From the NCBI GenBank assembly GCA_964020155.1, contig OZ026550.1, positions 2,274,852 through 2,338,851 on the forward strand: a DNA stretch of 64,000 nucleotides, written 5' to 3'. Below, in pieces: positions 11,983-24,600 of this stretch. Source of the DNA: Chondrilla cf. caribensis (Eukaryota > Porifera > Demospongiae > Chondrillida > Chondrillidae). Made by a program: the position numbers and the translations under genes. Below the pieces are notes generated by a model. It saw nothing but the letters and a program-made list of their open reading frames with translations. It did not search any database and was not told the origin of the DNA. Position 1 is the stretch's first letter; every line of letters begins with the position of its first letter.

Positions 11983-12479
11983 CCCTCTACATTGTTTTGT
12001 TTCCATGGATACCTTTGCTGTGTCAGCAAAGGTAACTATATGCATGCATTGTATGGCTTTACTTGTGACTCAAATTACAATCTGATAATAATCTCTAAAT
12101 AAACTCATATATATCTAATTTTACCTTCCTCAATGGAAGTTTATCCTGTACCTGTCCTGACTGAGACCTATCTCTTACCTTCACATATCTGCCTTTAGTA
12201 GGGACTATTACCAAACTCTCACTGCGGATAATATAATGTTGTTCATAATAGTAAAGCATTAGCTCCAAGAGTTGAATTCGTAACCCATTAATAGCCTTGC
12301 AATGTCATCAAGGTAAATCTTATCAGTTGCTCCATCACAGAGAATTAATCAATGTATTGTTACAACTGTAAGCTACATTTTCATTGAATTTCTAAAAAAA
12401 TGCATTTTCCTGGTGCATAGCATACACATGCACATGTGGTGCAAAGTGAATATAATATCATGTCTTCAGTTCAAGTCAC

Positions 12480-12789
12480 TGTGCAGGCCTTAACCTGTTA
12501 GGCCCAGCCTAGCAGGTAAAGGCCTGCACAGTGCCATAACTTGTATATGCATGACATCACACATGAGGTGAAGTCATATAAATGTTGTGGCACTGCATAA
12601 TATGCTCCTGCAGGCCCTAACCTGCTAGGCTTTAGCCTTACAGGTTAGTGCCTGCGCAGTATTATGACTTTACACATGACGTGAAGTCATTAAAGTATAT
12701 GTATGTTGTGGCACTGTGCAGGCCCTGGTCAGTTTACACTGTCAACATGACACCACTGACACATGTATGGATTCAGTAAGGTATAAAAG
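12480..12789 (+). promoter_or_regulatory. promoter of the second Cys-rich gene copy
   Basis: The TATAAAAG box at 12782-12789 and the repeated GTGCAGGCC/TAACCTG words are kept. The two TGAAGTCAT-type dyads are kept with a few substitutions. A (TG)n run lies further upstream at 11945-11980. Confidence 0.5.
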
Positions 12790-12839
12790 CAGCAGGTGCA
12801 GACGGTATTGTCACAATTCATTCCTCAATGTTTCTGAAG

Positions 12840-13979
12840 ATGGACCTTTCCTTCTTTGTTGTTGCCCTCCTTGTCAGCACTACTGCTGCCTTGGAGAAGG
12901 ACCACTTGGAGAAATTGAAGGATGCCAGCCGTGAACTCAAGCTCACTCATCATTTCAGGCCTCAAGGGATCAGCCCTGCTAACTTGGATAGAGTGCGTAG
13001 AGGTATTGACCCTCAGTGTTACAATGCTGGACTTCAAGTAGTGCGAAAGTGCATATTCAATATTACTGAAATCATTGATGCATATACTGGCCAGGAGGAT
13101 GCTGCTTTGTCTGTCAAACAAGTGAACGACATCCTCTGCACCTATGACGGCTGTTACAATGCTGTTCTCAATGCCTCCAAAACATGTGAATTTAAGGTAA
13201 ACAATATTTTTTGTTTTCAAGATCTTGTATATTGAATGAAATGTATGTTGTTCATCACAGGTTATCCTGTGATTTCTATGTACAATATTATATGTATTCT
13301 CTTTCTAGAATTGAGCTAGTTATAGACTTATACTTATGAATGTAAAATTATACACCATTAATTTTACTAGTGCTTCATACTTTGATAGTTTTATACCAAG
13401 ACATTTGAAAATGAACACGAGTTGAACTGTAAAGTTAATGCCAATGGGACCTACTGCTTGGAAGCATCTTTGGCTATGTCTGATAACACTTCTGTGAGTT
13501 CTTGATTTTGCCTGCATTTCCAGAATTTGCTACATTATTATATTTATGTATACTGTATGCTATACCATATCCGTTGTGGAGCAATGCAATGACTGAAGGA
13601 TTCTCATTTAACTCTAATTAGTCTAATTAACAACAGTGTCAATGTAATTTCCAGGACATTATAAATCTGTGCAAAGTATTAAGAATTATTAGGAGTATAT
13701 AATAATATATTATAATGTGCATTGACTACAGTAAAAAAACAAATTATTTTACTGTTAGTTATGTTTCACCTGACCACGATGAATGTTTCACATTGCACAG
13801 TCTGTGATAGATTGATGTGGAGTATGGTGTCAGGTGTTTGCCATGTTTGACTAGAGAGTTTTCATTTTGCATTTGCTTGCTGAGAAATTACTGCTATAAT
13901 TCTTCTATTCTTTTCCTGAATGAAGAGCGCATGTTTCCAATCTATTGCAACATGTCGCAGTGATCCAGTATGCCATGAG
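12840..13979 (+). pseudogene. 5' half of the second Cys-rich gene copy (exons 1-3)
   Basis: Exons 12840-13196, 13389-13493 and 13926-13979 correspond to exons 1-3 of the gene at 1648-5099. They have intact frame, signal peptide and splice sites, and differ by only scattered substitutions. The preferred start is 12840 (MDLSFF), by alignment with the first copy. Exon 4 is missing: homology to unit 1 ends at about 14112. The gene cannot make the full two-module protein unless the 17.4-kb block is spliced out, and even then exon 4 is lost. A truncated secreted product remains possible. Confidence 0.75.
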
Positions 13980-14113
13980 GTAAGTGCGGCTCGTTGTCTG
14001 TGAAAGACCACATTTCAGCCTTACAGATTGTGTATTGTATATATGGCTATTCATATGTTTGCACACCACACAACTGTATGCCACAATCCCACAATGCATT
14101 ATTAAAATAACTG

Positions 14114-14914
14114 ATACCCTTTTCACATGGACGCCGTAAAGCGGGTCGAACCCGAGTCGAACTCGGTTTAAAGCGAGTTAGTGCGTTCACATGACGTCAC
14201 GAAACCGGGTCGAACCCGGGTTAAAATTCCGGGTCGAACCCTTGTTAGGGGTCGCAACGAAAAAATTCGACAATGTTGGAATCTTTCGAAATTTGGTAGG
14301 CATGTAGAGTCCAGTTAGAAGAATATAATGCCGCTTTTCGTTTTTCGATTGATCGTTATTTCGCCGAGTTATATACGAAAATTCGCCATTTTGAGGACGC
14401 GCGCGAAGGAATACCACACATACGAAGATCGAAATAGAACGAATCATTCCCAGATCTTGTGTGCTAAATACCATTCATGTTCACTTACTGTGTATCACAG
14501 AAAGACGATTTCAAACGACACTGTTAGCAAAGTAACCCAGCAAATATCCGACAGACTCTCGACCACGACTCGCTCGGAGCCTAGCTCCTCAGTCAATCTT
14601 GACACGAAACAAACCCTCACGCTGCATCGCAGCCTACTATGTCTCACCTTGACACAGGACAAGAAGTGGAAAGATTACTCTCCTAGAACCACCTGGGTGA
14701 CAAGTGATTTTTCGGCGGAGCTGTATGCAATGATTTTATGCATAAAATTAAGCACCAAATCATAGAAATAGCGCATTCTCATTCAAACAAAGGCAGTCAC
14801 GATATGAAGGCTGAACAATATGCTAAAATAACAACAATTATTATTATCCAATCGAGGTGCTTCTGCAGCATTTAGGATCATTGCGTCACGTGACTAGAGT
14901 GTGAACAGGGGATA
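14114..14914. mobile_element. possible non-autonomous DNA element at the block's left edge
   Basis: The sequence starts exactly where homology to unit 1 stops. The left end has CCCTTTTCACATGG and the right end, reversed, reads TCCCCTGTTCACAC, an imperfect terminal inverted repeat, with TA on both flanks. The left part carries several copies of the palindromic word GGGTCGAACCCG. Internal reading frames look random. The termini are imperfect, so the limits are tentative. Confidence 0.4.
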
Positions 14915-15174
14915 GGGAAATGGAGGCAAGAAAGGACAAAAAATTATAATAAACTGTTAAAACACAACAAAGGTTAGTGAAGATTTCGCTAATTCGTGTA
15001 AATAGTATTTATCATACTAATCATTCCTTTCACATAGAAGTAAATAGTTGGCCTGTGTGAATGTCATGAAAGGAGGCACAGATGTAGCTACCAATTGGTG
15101 AGTTCAATCATAAATTCCATAATACTATTGTTCAATAACAGATACCAAGTGCTGAGCTCTACATACTGCATTTA

Positions 15175-17673
15175 CTACTGCTGAATCACTGTAGGATTTA
15201 GTTTCAAATCTCCCAGAGCCCAGTCCACTTCCAAAGCAAAATGACATGGCTCTTCTTCATTTTCATACTGAACAGTGTATTTTCCACTTGATTCATCAAA
15301 ATCTAATACTCTTCCTGTAAACCAGATGTATTCTTGCTTTTCTTTCACCCAAAACCTGTGGCTGATACTTCTTCCTACTAGTGAGCTGCTATTTATGCCA
15401 TGTTCCACAGGATTTTTGCTTACAATGTCTTCAAATATTTGAACTAACTCATTTATGGGTACTGGTTTCCCTTTCTTTGTGAAAAACATTTGAAGGTTCT
15501 GTTGGAAGAGAAGCTTCCGTAGTTTGAGCTGTACTTTTAGCACCTCTTTTATTTTCTCATTTCTTTGCTTCTGATTAAGAATGTCATCATTTTTAATAGA
15601 TTTGATAATTTTATCCATTTGTTGTGTGTTTCTGATCACAAGTACATCTTTCATATCTTCTGCTTTTCTTCGTTTCAGATTCTGTTTCTCTATATCCCTC
15701 TTTATGGTGCTTTGACGTAATTCCTTTCTCTGGAAAGCTTCTTGACTCTCTGTGAGCCTGACTTCTTTCCTTTGACATGCTGCCATTTGGATTGCAATGT
15801 TTTGCTTTTCTGCTGGAAGTGCATCAAGCCATTCAACTGATTTGTTTTTTTTCGCTTCAATGAGGTTTCGCTTTGTCAATTGGCTAGCGCTTGGCATGGA
15901 AGTTTGAAGCCAGTCATTAAGACCCAGGATGGACTCACACACATCATTGCTTGGTTCAATTTGCCCAAGTATTTTGGCAATGTTAGGTGGTGGGTCCCAG
16001 TATTTACCTCCTGGCAATTGGTCTTTGGCATAGCTTTTCAATTTGTCTCGCATTGACCTGGCACCCCTTGAAATTCTTTCCATTGTCATTTCAGAGAGAG
16101 CATCTGAATCTTTTTGCAACAGATGTGAATATATAGCAGTGTTCTCTGGTTTGTGCCGGTGGTTGAGTTTTCCATCATCATACAATGCAGGCTCAGACCC
16201 GAACACTTGCACACATTTATCAAAAACTGCACTAGGATTTTCTTCAATGTTCTCTAGAAATCCATCCAGTTCTAAGTAGTGTATACTCATGTCTTTGACA
16301 CTTTTGTTCAATTCCCTCGACTTTGCTAAACAAGTGAGGTCTGCATATATGTGAAGGAACATCAATCCGTCTGCCTTTAAGCCTGCGATTACTGATGGAC
16401 TACTAAGTTTAGCATATACTTCATTCTCCAATTTGTTTTTTCCAAAAACTTCCAAAAAGCTCAAGGCTGCCTCTCGTAAGAAAAAGATTTTTGCAGCATT
16501 GTGTGCAGTAACAAAATACCTACTTCCAACCTGCCTTGCAAGATGTACCTTTTTGCATAGCTCATAGTAGTCCTTTCTTGTCTCAGTTTCAATATTAGCT
16601 TGCACTTCTAAAAAATCTGGGAAAGTTATCACCCCATGGCCACATTCATTTGTTCCCTTGCTTCCAAACAACTTACAAAATTCATGTACAGTAATGTCCG
16701 TCTCGAAACGTTGTCTGCATCCACTGTTGGTCTCAACATTATCACTACCCTGCATGAATGCATGGCATAGATTTATACCAAGATGCATAGCACAGAATGT
16801 GCTAACAATTTCTGTTCCCTCTTTAGTTGATGTATCTCCAAATTCTACGGAATCTTCTTCCTTGAGCTCTTGTGCTATCCTGTTGAACTTTTTTTGTGTA
16901 GCGGCAGAATCAGATGTCAGAGCCCCAACAATTGACCAATTAATAGAGTTAGCATTTTTCATTCCTAAATCATTTGCTACTTTTCGCAGTCTCTGTAACT
17001 CTTTGGAAATGTTCTTGGCTATATCCTCAGCTGCACCACTGCTGACTTCATTAACTGCAAGGACCAGTCCATTTGCAGATGCTGCTGCAATTTTACGTTG
17101 AGACAGTGTGGTCCCATCTGTATTCAAATGTATCATTTGACTATTGCATAATGCTGATGCCTTGTGAATATCACATAGTGTTTTCATTTCTTCTCTCCGC
17201 ATATAGTTTGCAGTGGATGCCTTGGGGAGATTCAATTTAGATGGATCACTCGTAGGTGCCAAGTGTTCCACAACATTCTTTACTGTTGATTCTACTTTGC
17301 CGGGAGGTATGCCTGATGTTAAGAGCTTGTAGTATAATTTTCGGACTGTGACATTGTATGATTTTCCTTGCTTTGTTTCTGTCAGTGGATGTGAACTCAT
17401 ATTCTCATTCTTGTGGGGTAATTTGTCTTGACAGTGTTTGAAGGACTCATCATGTGATGTGATATGTGGTGTTTCTATCTCATATTTGTCTAATATTTGT
17501 TGCAGTTCATTTTCATACTTGCATAGTTCTGTCTGTAAAACCTCATTGTTTTTCTGCAGTGCTAAAATTTGCTTTTCATACTTCTTCACAAGATTTTCCA
17601 TTGTTTCAGTTGTGTTTGACAGAGCATGCCCCAAATCTGAATCATTGTATTCATCCTTTTTATCCTCATCCAA
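15175..17673 (-). CDS. hAT-like transposase candidate, single exon (832 aa)
   Basis: Uninterrupted 832-codon gene on the minus strand. Residues 25-65 are a coiled coil. The core has features expected of an RNase-H-fold (DD)E transposase with an inserted helical domain. A first Asp lies in IHLNTDGTTL (D186), a second in ALTSDSAAT (D255), a hAT-like C-x2-H-LGINL motif at 294-302, and an acidic residue in DVCESILGLNDWL (E580) where hAT proteins carry the last catalytic Glu. Residues 620-740 are Lys/Glu-rich coiled coil. The end (about 770-820) has a Tudor/chromo-like FTGRVLDF..GKYTVQYENEEE pattern, which would suit chromatin binding. Assignment to hAT is inference from motif order. No flanking terminal repeats were recognised, so it could be a domesticated gene. 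Confidence 0.6.
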   Translation of the reverse strand: MDEDKKDEYNDSDLGHALSNTTETMENLVKKYEKQILALQKNNEVLQTELCKYENELQQILDKYEIETPHITSHDESFKHCQDKLPHKNENMSSHPLTETKQGKSYNVTVRKLYYKLLTSGIPPGKVESTVKNVVEHLAPTSDPSKLNLPKASTANYMRREEMKTLCDIHKASALCNSQMIHLNTDGTTLSQRKIAAASANGLVLAVNEVSSGAAEDIAKNISKELQRLRKVANDLGMKNANSINWSIVGALTSDSAATQKKFNRIAQELKEEDSVEFGDTSTKEGTEIVSTFCAMHLGINLCHAFMQGSDNVETNSGCRQRFETDITVHEFCKLFGSKGTNECGHGVITFPDFLEVQANIETETRKDYYELCKKVHLARQVGSRYFVTAHNAAKIFFLREAALSFLEVFGKNKLENEVYAKLSSPSVIAGLKADGLMFLHIYADLTCLAKSRELNKSVKDMSIHYLELDGFLENIEENPSAVFDKCVQVFGSEPALYDDGKLNHRHKPENTAIYSHLLQKDSDALSEMTMERISRGARSMRDKLKSYAKDQLPGGKYWDPPPNIAKILGQIEPSNDVCESILGLNDWLQTSMPSASQLTKRNLIEAKKNKSVEWLDALPAEKQNIAIQMAACQRKEVRLTESQEAFQRKELRQSTIKRDIEKQNLKRRKAEDMKDVLVIRNTQQMDKIIKSIKNDDILNQKQRNEKIKEVLKVQLKLRKLLFQQNLQMFFTKKGKPVPINELVQIFEDIVSKNPVEHGINSSSLVGRSISHRFWVKEKQEYIWFTGRVLDFDESSGKYTVQYENEEEPCHFALEVDWALGDLKLNPTVIQQ

Positions 17674-17692
17674 TTTGCATCTACTAAATTAA

Positions 17693-18627
17693 GCTTTGTG
17701 CATCAGCCAAAATGAGATATAGCTAGCTATATGGCGCTACTGAACTTGGCTTGCAAAAGATGAGGGGAAAATTAAAACTGGGCCGAGTAGTCAAATTTGA
17801 AGCGAATCATTGTGCATGTACGTAGAAGGGCTGTGTAGAATATTTTATCACCCGATGACGTCATACATCAAAGGAACCACCCAGCAGTAACTTATGCCCG
17901 GGCAATAACCTCGAAGCGCTCTCAGCGTTTAACGTAGCAATGTTATTCCGTATCCATTGAAGTGTTTCAAGGTACAAAGCCACGGCTAAGCTAGATATAT
18001 AATATTATATATTATTTCATTTTATTTTTTTTGTTTTTCAAAACAGCTAATACAATCATTCTTCAATGATTAATGGGTCACAATAAGAATAATCTCAATA
18101 GTTTATAATATATAATATGTGTTCCTACGCGTAACAGCAACAATGAATTTATATTATAATTTATATTGCACGAAAAAAGATGGCCGATTTCAAACGACGA
18201 TAATTCGAAATTGGGCTAGGATTTGTGTGCTGAAGCTTCTCCGAACGTAATAACTTCAGCGAAGGTTCTTCTGAACCTAAGAAAAAAGCTCAAGTAATTC
18301 GAGTGCGGGGGGCGGCAGCCCCATGAGCTTTTTAACTCGAATTACTTGTTTATGCTGACGTCATTGCGTCGTCTCCATCTCGCCGACGCAATGACGTTAG
18401 CATAAAGAATGGAGGCGAGATGCGGTGCGACGCGAGACTACGCAATTGAACATGTCATAGCAGCTGCCAATTCATAGGTTGGGCAATACCACGTGGTCTG
18501 TCTATTATTATTTGTGTATCGATGGAGGAGGCCAGCGTAATTGCCGAGTTATAGGATCATAGGTAATCTATATTTAATAGATAGTCTGTGTTGGGCGTGG
18601 ATGTAGTGCTAATGAACGGCTTAAACA
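17693..18627. repeat. spacer with two adjacent perfect/near-perfect inverted repeats
   Basis: 18291-18304 pairs with 18335-18348 (14 of 14 bases). 18353-18371 pairs with 18384-18402 (18 of 19). The word at 18254-18280 is an inverted exact copy of 10249-10275. These foldbacks look like the end of a MITE-type element. 17693-18240 holds no recognisable gene. Confidence 0.55.
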
Positions 18628-21600
18628 CTATCTTGCCGTACTTACGTGGCTTTCCGCTGTTTGCTCAGATGCGAAGATGTAATCATACGTAACACAGGAG
18701 TTGCTTTCTGCCCTTCTTGATCTCTGTGCTGTTGCTTTCACTTGTAGTTCCTCAAGAAGCCAGAGATGTGTTGAATCTACGGTGGTCAACTCTGGCACGA
18801 GATTTTCAAAGAAATCCCGCCACTCTGCGTGTGCCGCTGTGGAAAGCCATTGGAGCCACTTTTCAATGTCTGTTGCGAGCAACTTCAAGTCCAAGGCCTC
18901 TAAAGAAGGTTCATCGAGTTCAGGTGAGCCCATGGGATGACCCTGAATTGTGAATGAGGTATTAGTCTTAATGTTACGTATTAACATGTTATGGGATCCA
19001 GACCAGTCTGCCTAGTTTTCCCAATAGTACCTTAAGCAACTGTCCATGATTTTTCCATGTTCCATCTGACCATCTAGCAGTAAATAGCTGAGACTTGTTG
19101 TCACTATCCAATTCAAACTTGAAGCAGAGTGGCTCCGAATGTCCGTGGATATCATTTATGCTATCCTTCAGCCATTCCTTTGCATTATATAGGTCTTTCA
19201 TTATTATTACAGTTGGCTGTGGGTGGTAGCTTTCTGTAATAACCCTAGAAAGTCCTAGTAGCACAGTAGAGTAGGCACTCATGCAATAGCCACATGCATA
19301 CATCATAGCACAGTTACAGTCTAGTCTAACAAGCTAGCCCATCTCCCTCTATTTACTCCTGGGTGGAAACGGCAGGAGACAGCCCAGCACAAATGGTGAT
19401 TAGTTAGCTCCTTTGTCACGTGATAATTGACCATTCAGATGGTTCTCACCCCGAATCTGGTGCATGAAAAATGTAATGAATTGCCTTAGATCTGCAAATT
19501 TTGTTGTAAGCAGCCAAGTGTTAACCTGTCATGCGTGAACTAATTGCTCTTTGTGCTAGACAGTCTCCTTTCTGCCCAGGAAGTGTTAGAGGGACATAGG
19601 CTAGCTTGTTAGACACAGGTACAGGCATGTACAGAATCACAACGAATACAAAATTCTTCGTATTCAATTGTATTCTTTGTATGTATGTACCATCATCGTT
19701 AAAATTAAATAACAATCATCCAAAACCTAAGCATTTTCTTTGCTAACATTTGGTTAGTATAAATGAAGTGTCACAGCACTATGCATTGCCATAGGCATAC
19801 CATATTACCTGATAGAGTTTCAGCACCTGTCTTTTCCAAGCGTTGTGAGATCTTTGAAAACAACTGATCGATGTCTTCGTGGGTATGACCCACTGGGAGA
19901 AAATTGATTTTGACCTACAGTGATTAAAATACCCAAATCAGTGTATTTTTGTTATCATGTAAGGCAGGAAAAGTATTACGTATGTAACAATTTACTGCAT
20001 GTTTCGTTGTGTGCATGTATACGTGGATGTGTGTGTACATTTGGTTAGTACATACCTTACGAAATATTTTCAACTCTACCAGAAGAGCACAAAAAGCTAG
20101 CAAATACCGGTTTTTGTTCTCTTTAAAGCAGTTGTCTAGCTGCAAATACAAAACCTAAAGTAGAAAAAATAAACTTCGGAATCCATAACTCAGCTTACTG
20201 GCCCATGGCAGTGTACGTAATTGTTAGCAAAATATGTAATTTTAGCAGTTTGGTTTGTCATAATTTTCAGCACGATGGTCATTTAGAATGTGTTTTATAT
20301 AATATATTATATTATTTCAGTTGACATGTAATGTTACAGTATTGAGTCTTACTCACACACCTGTGGCAATTGCTCTTGCTGGTTGATGACGTACAGCAAT
20401 ATAGCAATAGTTGTATTGCTGGTGGATGGCCACTGATGGAGGTCAATGAAAATATAGGGGCACTTCCCGCCATCTGCTCTTGTATGTACAAGTGCACCTA
20501 CGTATGTACATACATACGTAGTGTATTTGACACAGATTAACCATTTACACATTTGCTGTTTTCAGTAAATTGTTTACTGTTAGAGCCATGGTGTACATAC
20601 GGTTGCAACTACTTACCAGTGACATGAGTCCGTAGTCGCCACAAGTTCTGTGCTGATTTAGCCATCTTAGGTAGCTGTGGTACGTTTGTTTTTGCCTGGT
20701 CCATGCCATCTATGATTACACACAGGTACTTAGCTGGATCATTCCGGGCCTTCTCTCTATGCTTGTAATACTTCTTTCTTTCCGTTCTATGAAAATATTG
20801 CAGTTAAGTCATGTCATAAGTCATGCACTTTCGGTGTGTCCTGTGCGGATGTACCGAGTGTTAGGAATGGATTAGTCGAGGGTGTAGGCCCAGGGCCATG
20901 TGTAATACCTACCCCATTAACTTGCCTACGTAGTAATTATTAGTTAGTGTGGAGGCGATTATAAGTTAGTACTATTAATCTAATTATTATAATATGGAAT
21001 GATTAATTATTTCACTCCACTTAAAAGTTCCCAGGTCACATCACAAATGTACCCCAGTAAGTACATTGTGAATTTACTTTTATCTTTGTAGTTAATTTAA
21101 TACGCCCCCACATTGGGGTACATGTTCTTACAGTGAGGGATGTACATACTTATGCAAGTACATTATGTACATAAAAATTATTAATGGTAATGGTGGTCTT
21201 TTGTTCATAGTCTGTTCTGTAATTTAAAATTCAAGTCTTTTTGTGCAAAATGAAAGTTGCAATCATATTGTGACACACTATATTTGCAACTTGGCTATGA
21301 CAGTTCTGGCTCAATTAGCACATTTGTGTGGACGACCGTGTACATGGTCATACATATGTCAATTTGATGGTTTAAAATAAATAGTAAAAACATTCTACAT
21401 ACCAGTACTGGTCTTACTTCTAATCTGAATTATGTACCACATACAAATTCACCAACTTTTACTTTACTCAGTGAGACTCTAGTTATAAGCTTTGGTTTAC
21501 GTTATTTATTCATTGTTATGAGTTTAGTAGATCTGTTTTGTCAATACAGAAATAGTACTGTACATACATTCACAGTTTGTTTGCATTCCACTTACAACAC

Positions 21601-24600
21601 ATGCTTTAGATGCCTAGAATAGCTGTCTTCCAACGACCTTGTTGCCTCTTTGTCACCACAGACCTTCTGCCTTTGATCACTATATTGTATGCATAGATCG
21701 CACTTGCTAAACCGGCTCATCTGTATACATACATATGATGGAAATATAGTGAACACAATACAGGATATGAAATAATGAGGAAGTGGACTCAGTATATTAT
21801 GCTCACTTTAGGAATTACTACTTTTTTAAATTCAGTATTCCAGACTTTTACAAAGTGCTGGAAGGAGATGATATCTTCACTGTGAAGTCCTTCTTCCATG
21901 AGTGAATCTGTATGTACGTATATACGTGCAAACAAGTGAAGTAATTTTGTTGGATGCTCTCATGCCATTTTTATTGTGTCCTGGGAATGCCCTATACTGT
22001 GGTGATGCTAATAAGCATGCAAAGTTTGCACAATACTACACTTGTATGTATGTACATACATACTTTTCATTAAAAATACTGGAAAATGACCATATGGGTG
22101 TTGGCCGCCTGTCATACAGCTTTTGATCACCTATTAAACAGTTGGCATGTGTTCTAAAAATAGTAACATCTCTAATGAGAGACAGGTCAAACAAAAGTGC
22201 CGACAATACAGCTTCAACTGCCTATCGTATACGTCCAGTTTCTTGGAGTCCTAGATACGTGTAGTATTTTTTACACTTTTGTATACAATATGTAATGTTA
22301 GCTACATACATATATCAGATATAACATGGATATATCCAAAAGTGTTATGTGATGTACGAGGCAAGTAGACCATATTATATATACATGCGGTACTTTCCAT
22401 AGTAAATTGGACGATGTCAGGCAGTCAGACTGGCGGTCAGTAAGCGGATGGTCAACAGTCGGTCAGCGGTCGAACGCTGGTCAGTTAACATTACATAATC
22501 AAAGCGTGATTGTAGTTTTCTTTTGCGTTTGAGGAGAATGGTGTATTCATCAAATTTGTACAAAGAAATCGGGGAGTAATTTTCCATGTCCCTCACTTAT
22601 ACGTATGTACCTCATAAATGGCGAAGAAAATCGTTGAAATATGATACGGCAAACAGTGAGCATGTACATAAATCGTAAGGCACTCTTTGTTTTACGGCAG
22701 GTTTGATGTCACGTGATATTGAACCTGTCACTATTATTATACCAACACTCTCGGTCAATGCGATGACAAGCAATGGTCAACACCTGGTCTTTCAGCGGTC
22801 AACACCCAGACGGTCACCAGTCAGACTTCCTGACATTGTCCAATTTACTATGGAACGTACCGTATATACAATGAAACCTGCATGAGTGGTCACCTGCCTA
22901 ATGTTGTCACTTTGCCAAGGTACAAAACAGGCTGAAATTGTATGAAATTCAATCTGTAATGAAGCCACCTACTTAATACACCCACTAATTTGTGCCCAAA
23001 GGTGGCCGGATTATACAGGTCCCACTGTATATATTAGGGCTGGGAATCGGCTGCAATTTTCAAATTGATTATCAGTACATATTAACCGATTGATTAATCG
23101 ATTAATCACCGGAAGCAATTAAGTGGGCACGACCGGAAACCACTCCCACGTTATTAGATGGAGTAGTCATCCAATAGACATGACGTGAAGTTTGTAGAGT
23201 CCTCATATCCCAGGTATGAAATTGAACCCATGGAGTGAAGGTTCTGGGTAATAAGGTGGGGGTGGCTTCCTGTTCTACTCACTTAATTACTTCCTGTGAT
23301 TAATCGATTTGCTTGCGCTATTATTGATAATCAGATTTGAAATGAAAATCGATTGATTAATCGATTAATCGAATAATCGTCCCAGCACTAGTATATATGT
23401 ATAAGGGGGAAAGTGAAAACATTTTCAGAAACTTTTGTATTGTTGTAGTGAAGCTTATCTTTTGCGTCCATGCGTGTACTACTGATCATCATACATAATA
23501 TGCATGGTGACCACTTTTTACCCCTTACTTACTCTTCATTATGTGGTACACTGCCTTCTTTGTAAGGAAGTGAGGGAGATGCACTTGATCTAAATGTGGC
23601 ATCTTCTCTCCAATTCGCTGGCTATATACATCCAGCCATGCTGCCATGGTAGTGTGCTTAGCTGAGAGACACCGTGGTTTCCTCTTACGACCGACAAGCC
23701 TTCGTACACTAGTATCCCATGCAGTAAACACTCTTGTAAGCCTGGCATGAGATGTCCCAAGTATGCGGATAAATGCCCTTTTGCATACCATCTTCCCATT
23801 CAGACTGAGCGGTGGAATATTGGTTGATGAATGGGACACTGTTGGAGTTACTGCCACCTGATCAACCATGAATTGTCTCTGCTCCCGTTGACTTTTACTG
23901 TTAAAGACGGACTGTATGTTCTCCAGCTCGAGTGGACTAAAGGCAGCAATGCATCGCTGTGAACAGCAGTCTTGAACCTGCCAAAGTGAGTTGTATGGAT
24001 GACTGGTCACACTATATCCCACACCACTGTTTGAGCTTGATGTTGGGTTGGAATCGTGGCTACACGTGAATCCACTGTCCTCACTACTGTTGTTGCCATC
24101 CATGCTTTGCTCATACTCTTCACTTGTTTCACTGCATGTCTCCAGCTCACACAACCCATAACTATTTTCACCATGCATACTTTGCTCACTGCCTTCACTG
24201 CAAGTCTCCAGCTCCACTGCGTCATACATTCCATTTCCTACTAACTGTAGGTCTTCAGCATTTTGGCACAGATGGGTAGTTGTTGGCTCTGTAGAAATAT
24301 TTTTTCACACTTATAATATTATTAATATAATTGCTTTTGTACTGTATTTTCTACAGTAACTGTAACTGTATTTACAATTATTATTTATTTCTACTTTTAT
24401 TTCTTTCTATTTTTTCACACTTATAATATTATTGATACAAATTGCTTTTGTACTTCATTTTCTACCGTAACTGTATTTATAATTATTATTTATTTCTAAG
24501 AGAAATGCATGGCATTCTTCGGTATCACGAGGTAGACCTCAGAAGAGCTCATAACAATGTAATATAACAATATTACGTATACATTATCGTACGCGTACGT

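Noticed and set aside
14328..14765. 145-codon plus-strand open frame
   Set aside because: The composition looks random and it lies within a putative non-coding transposable element.
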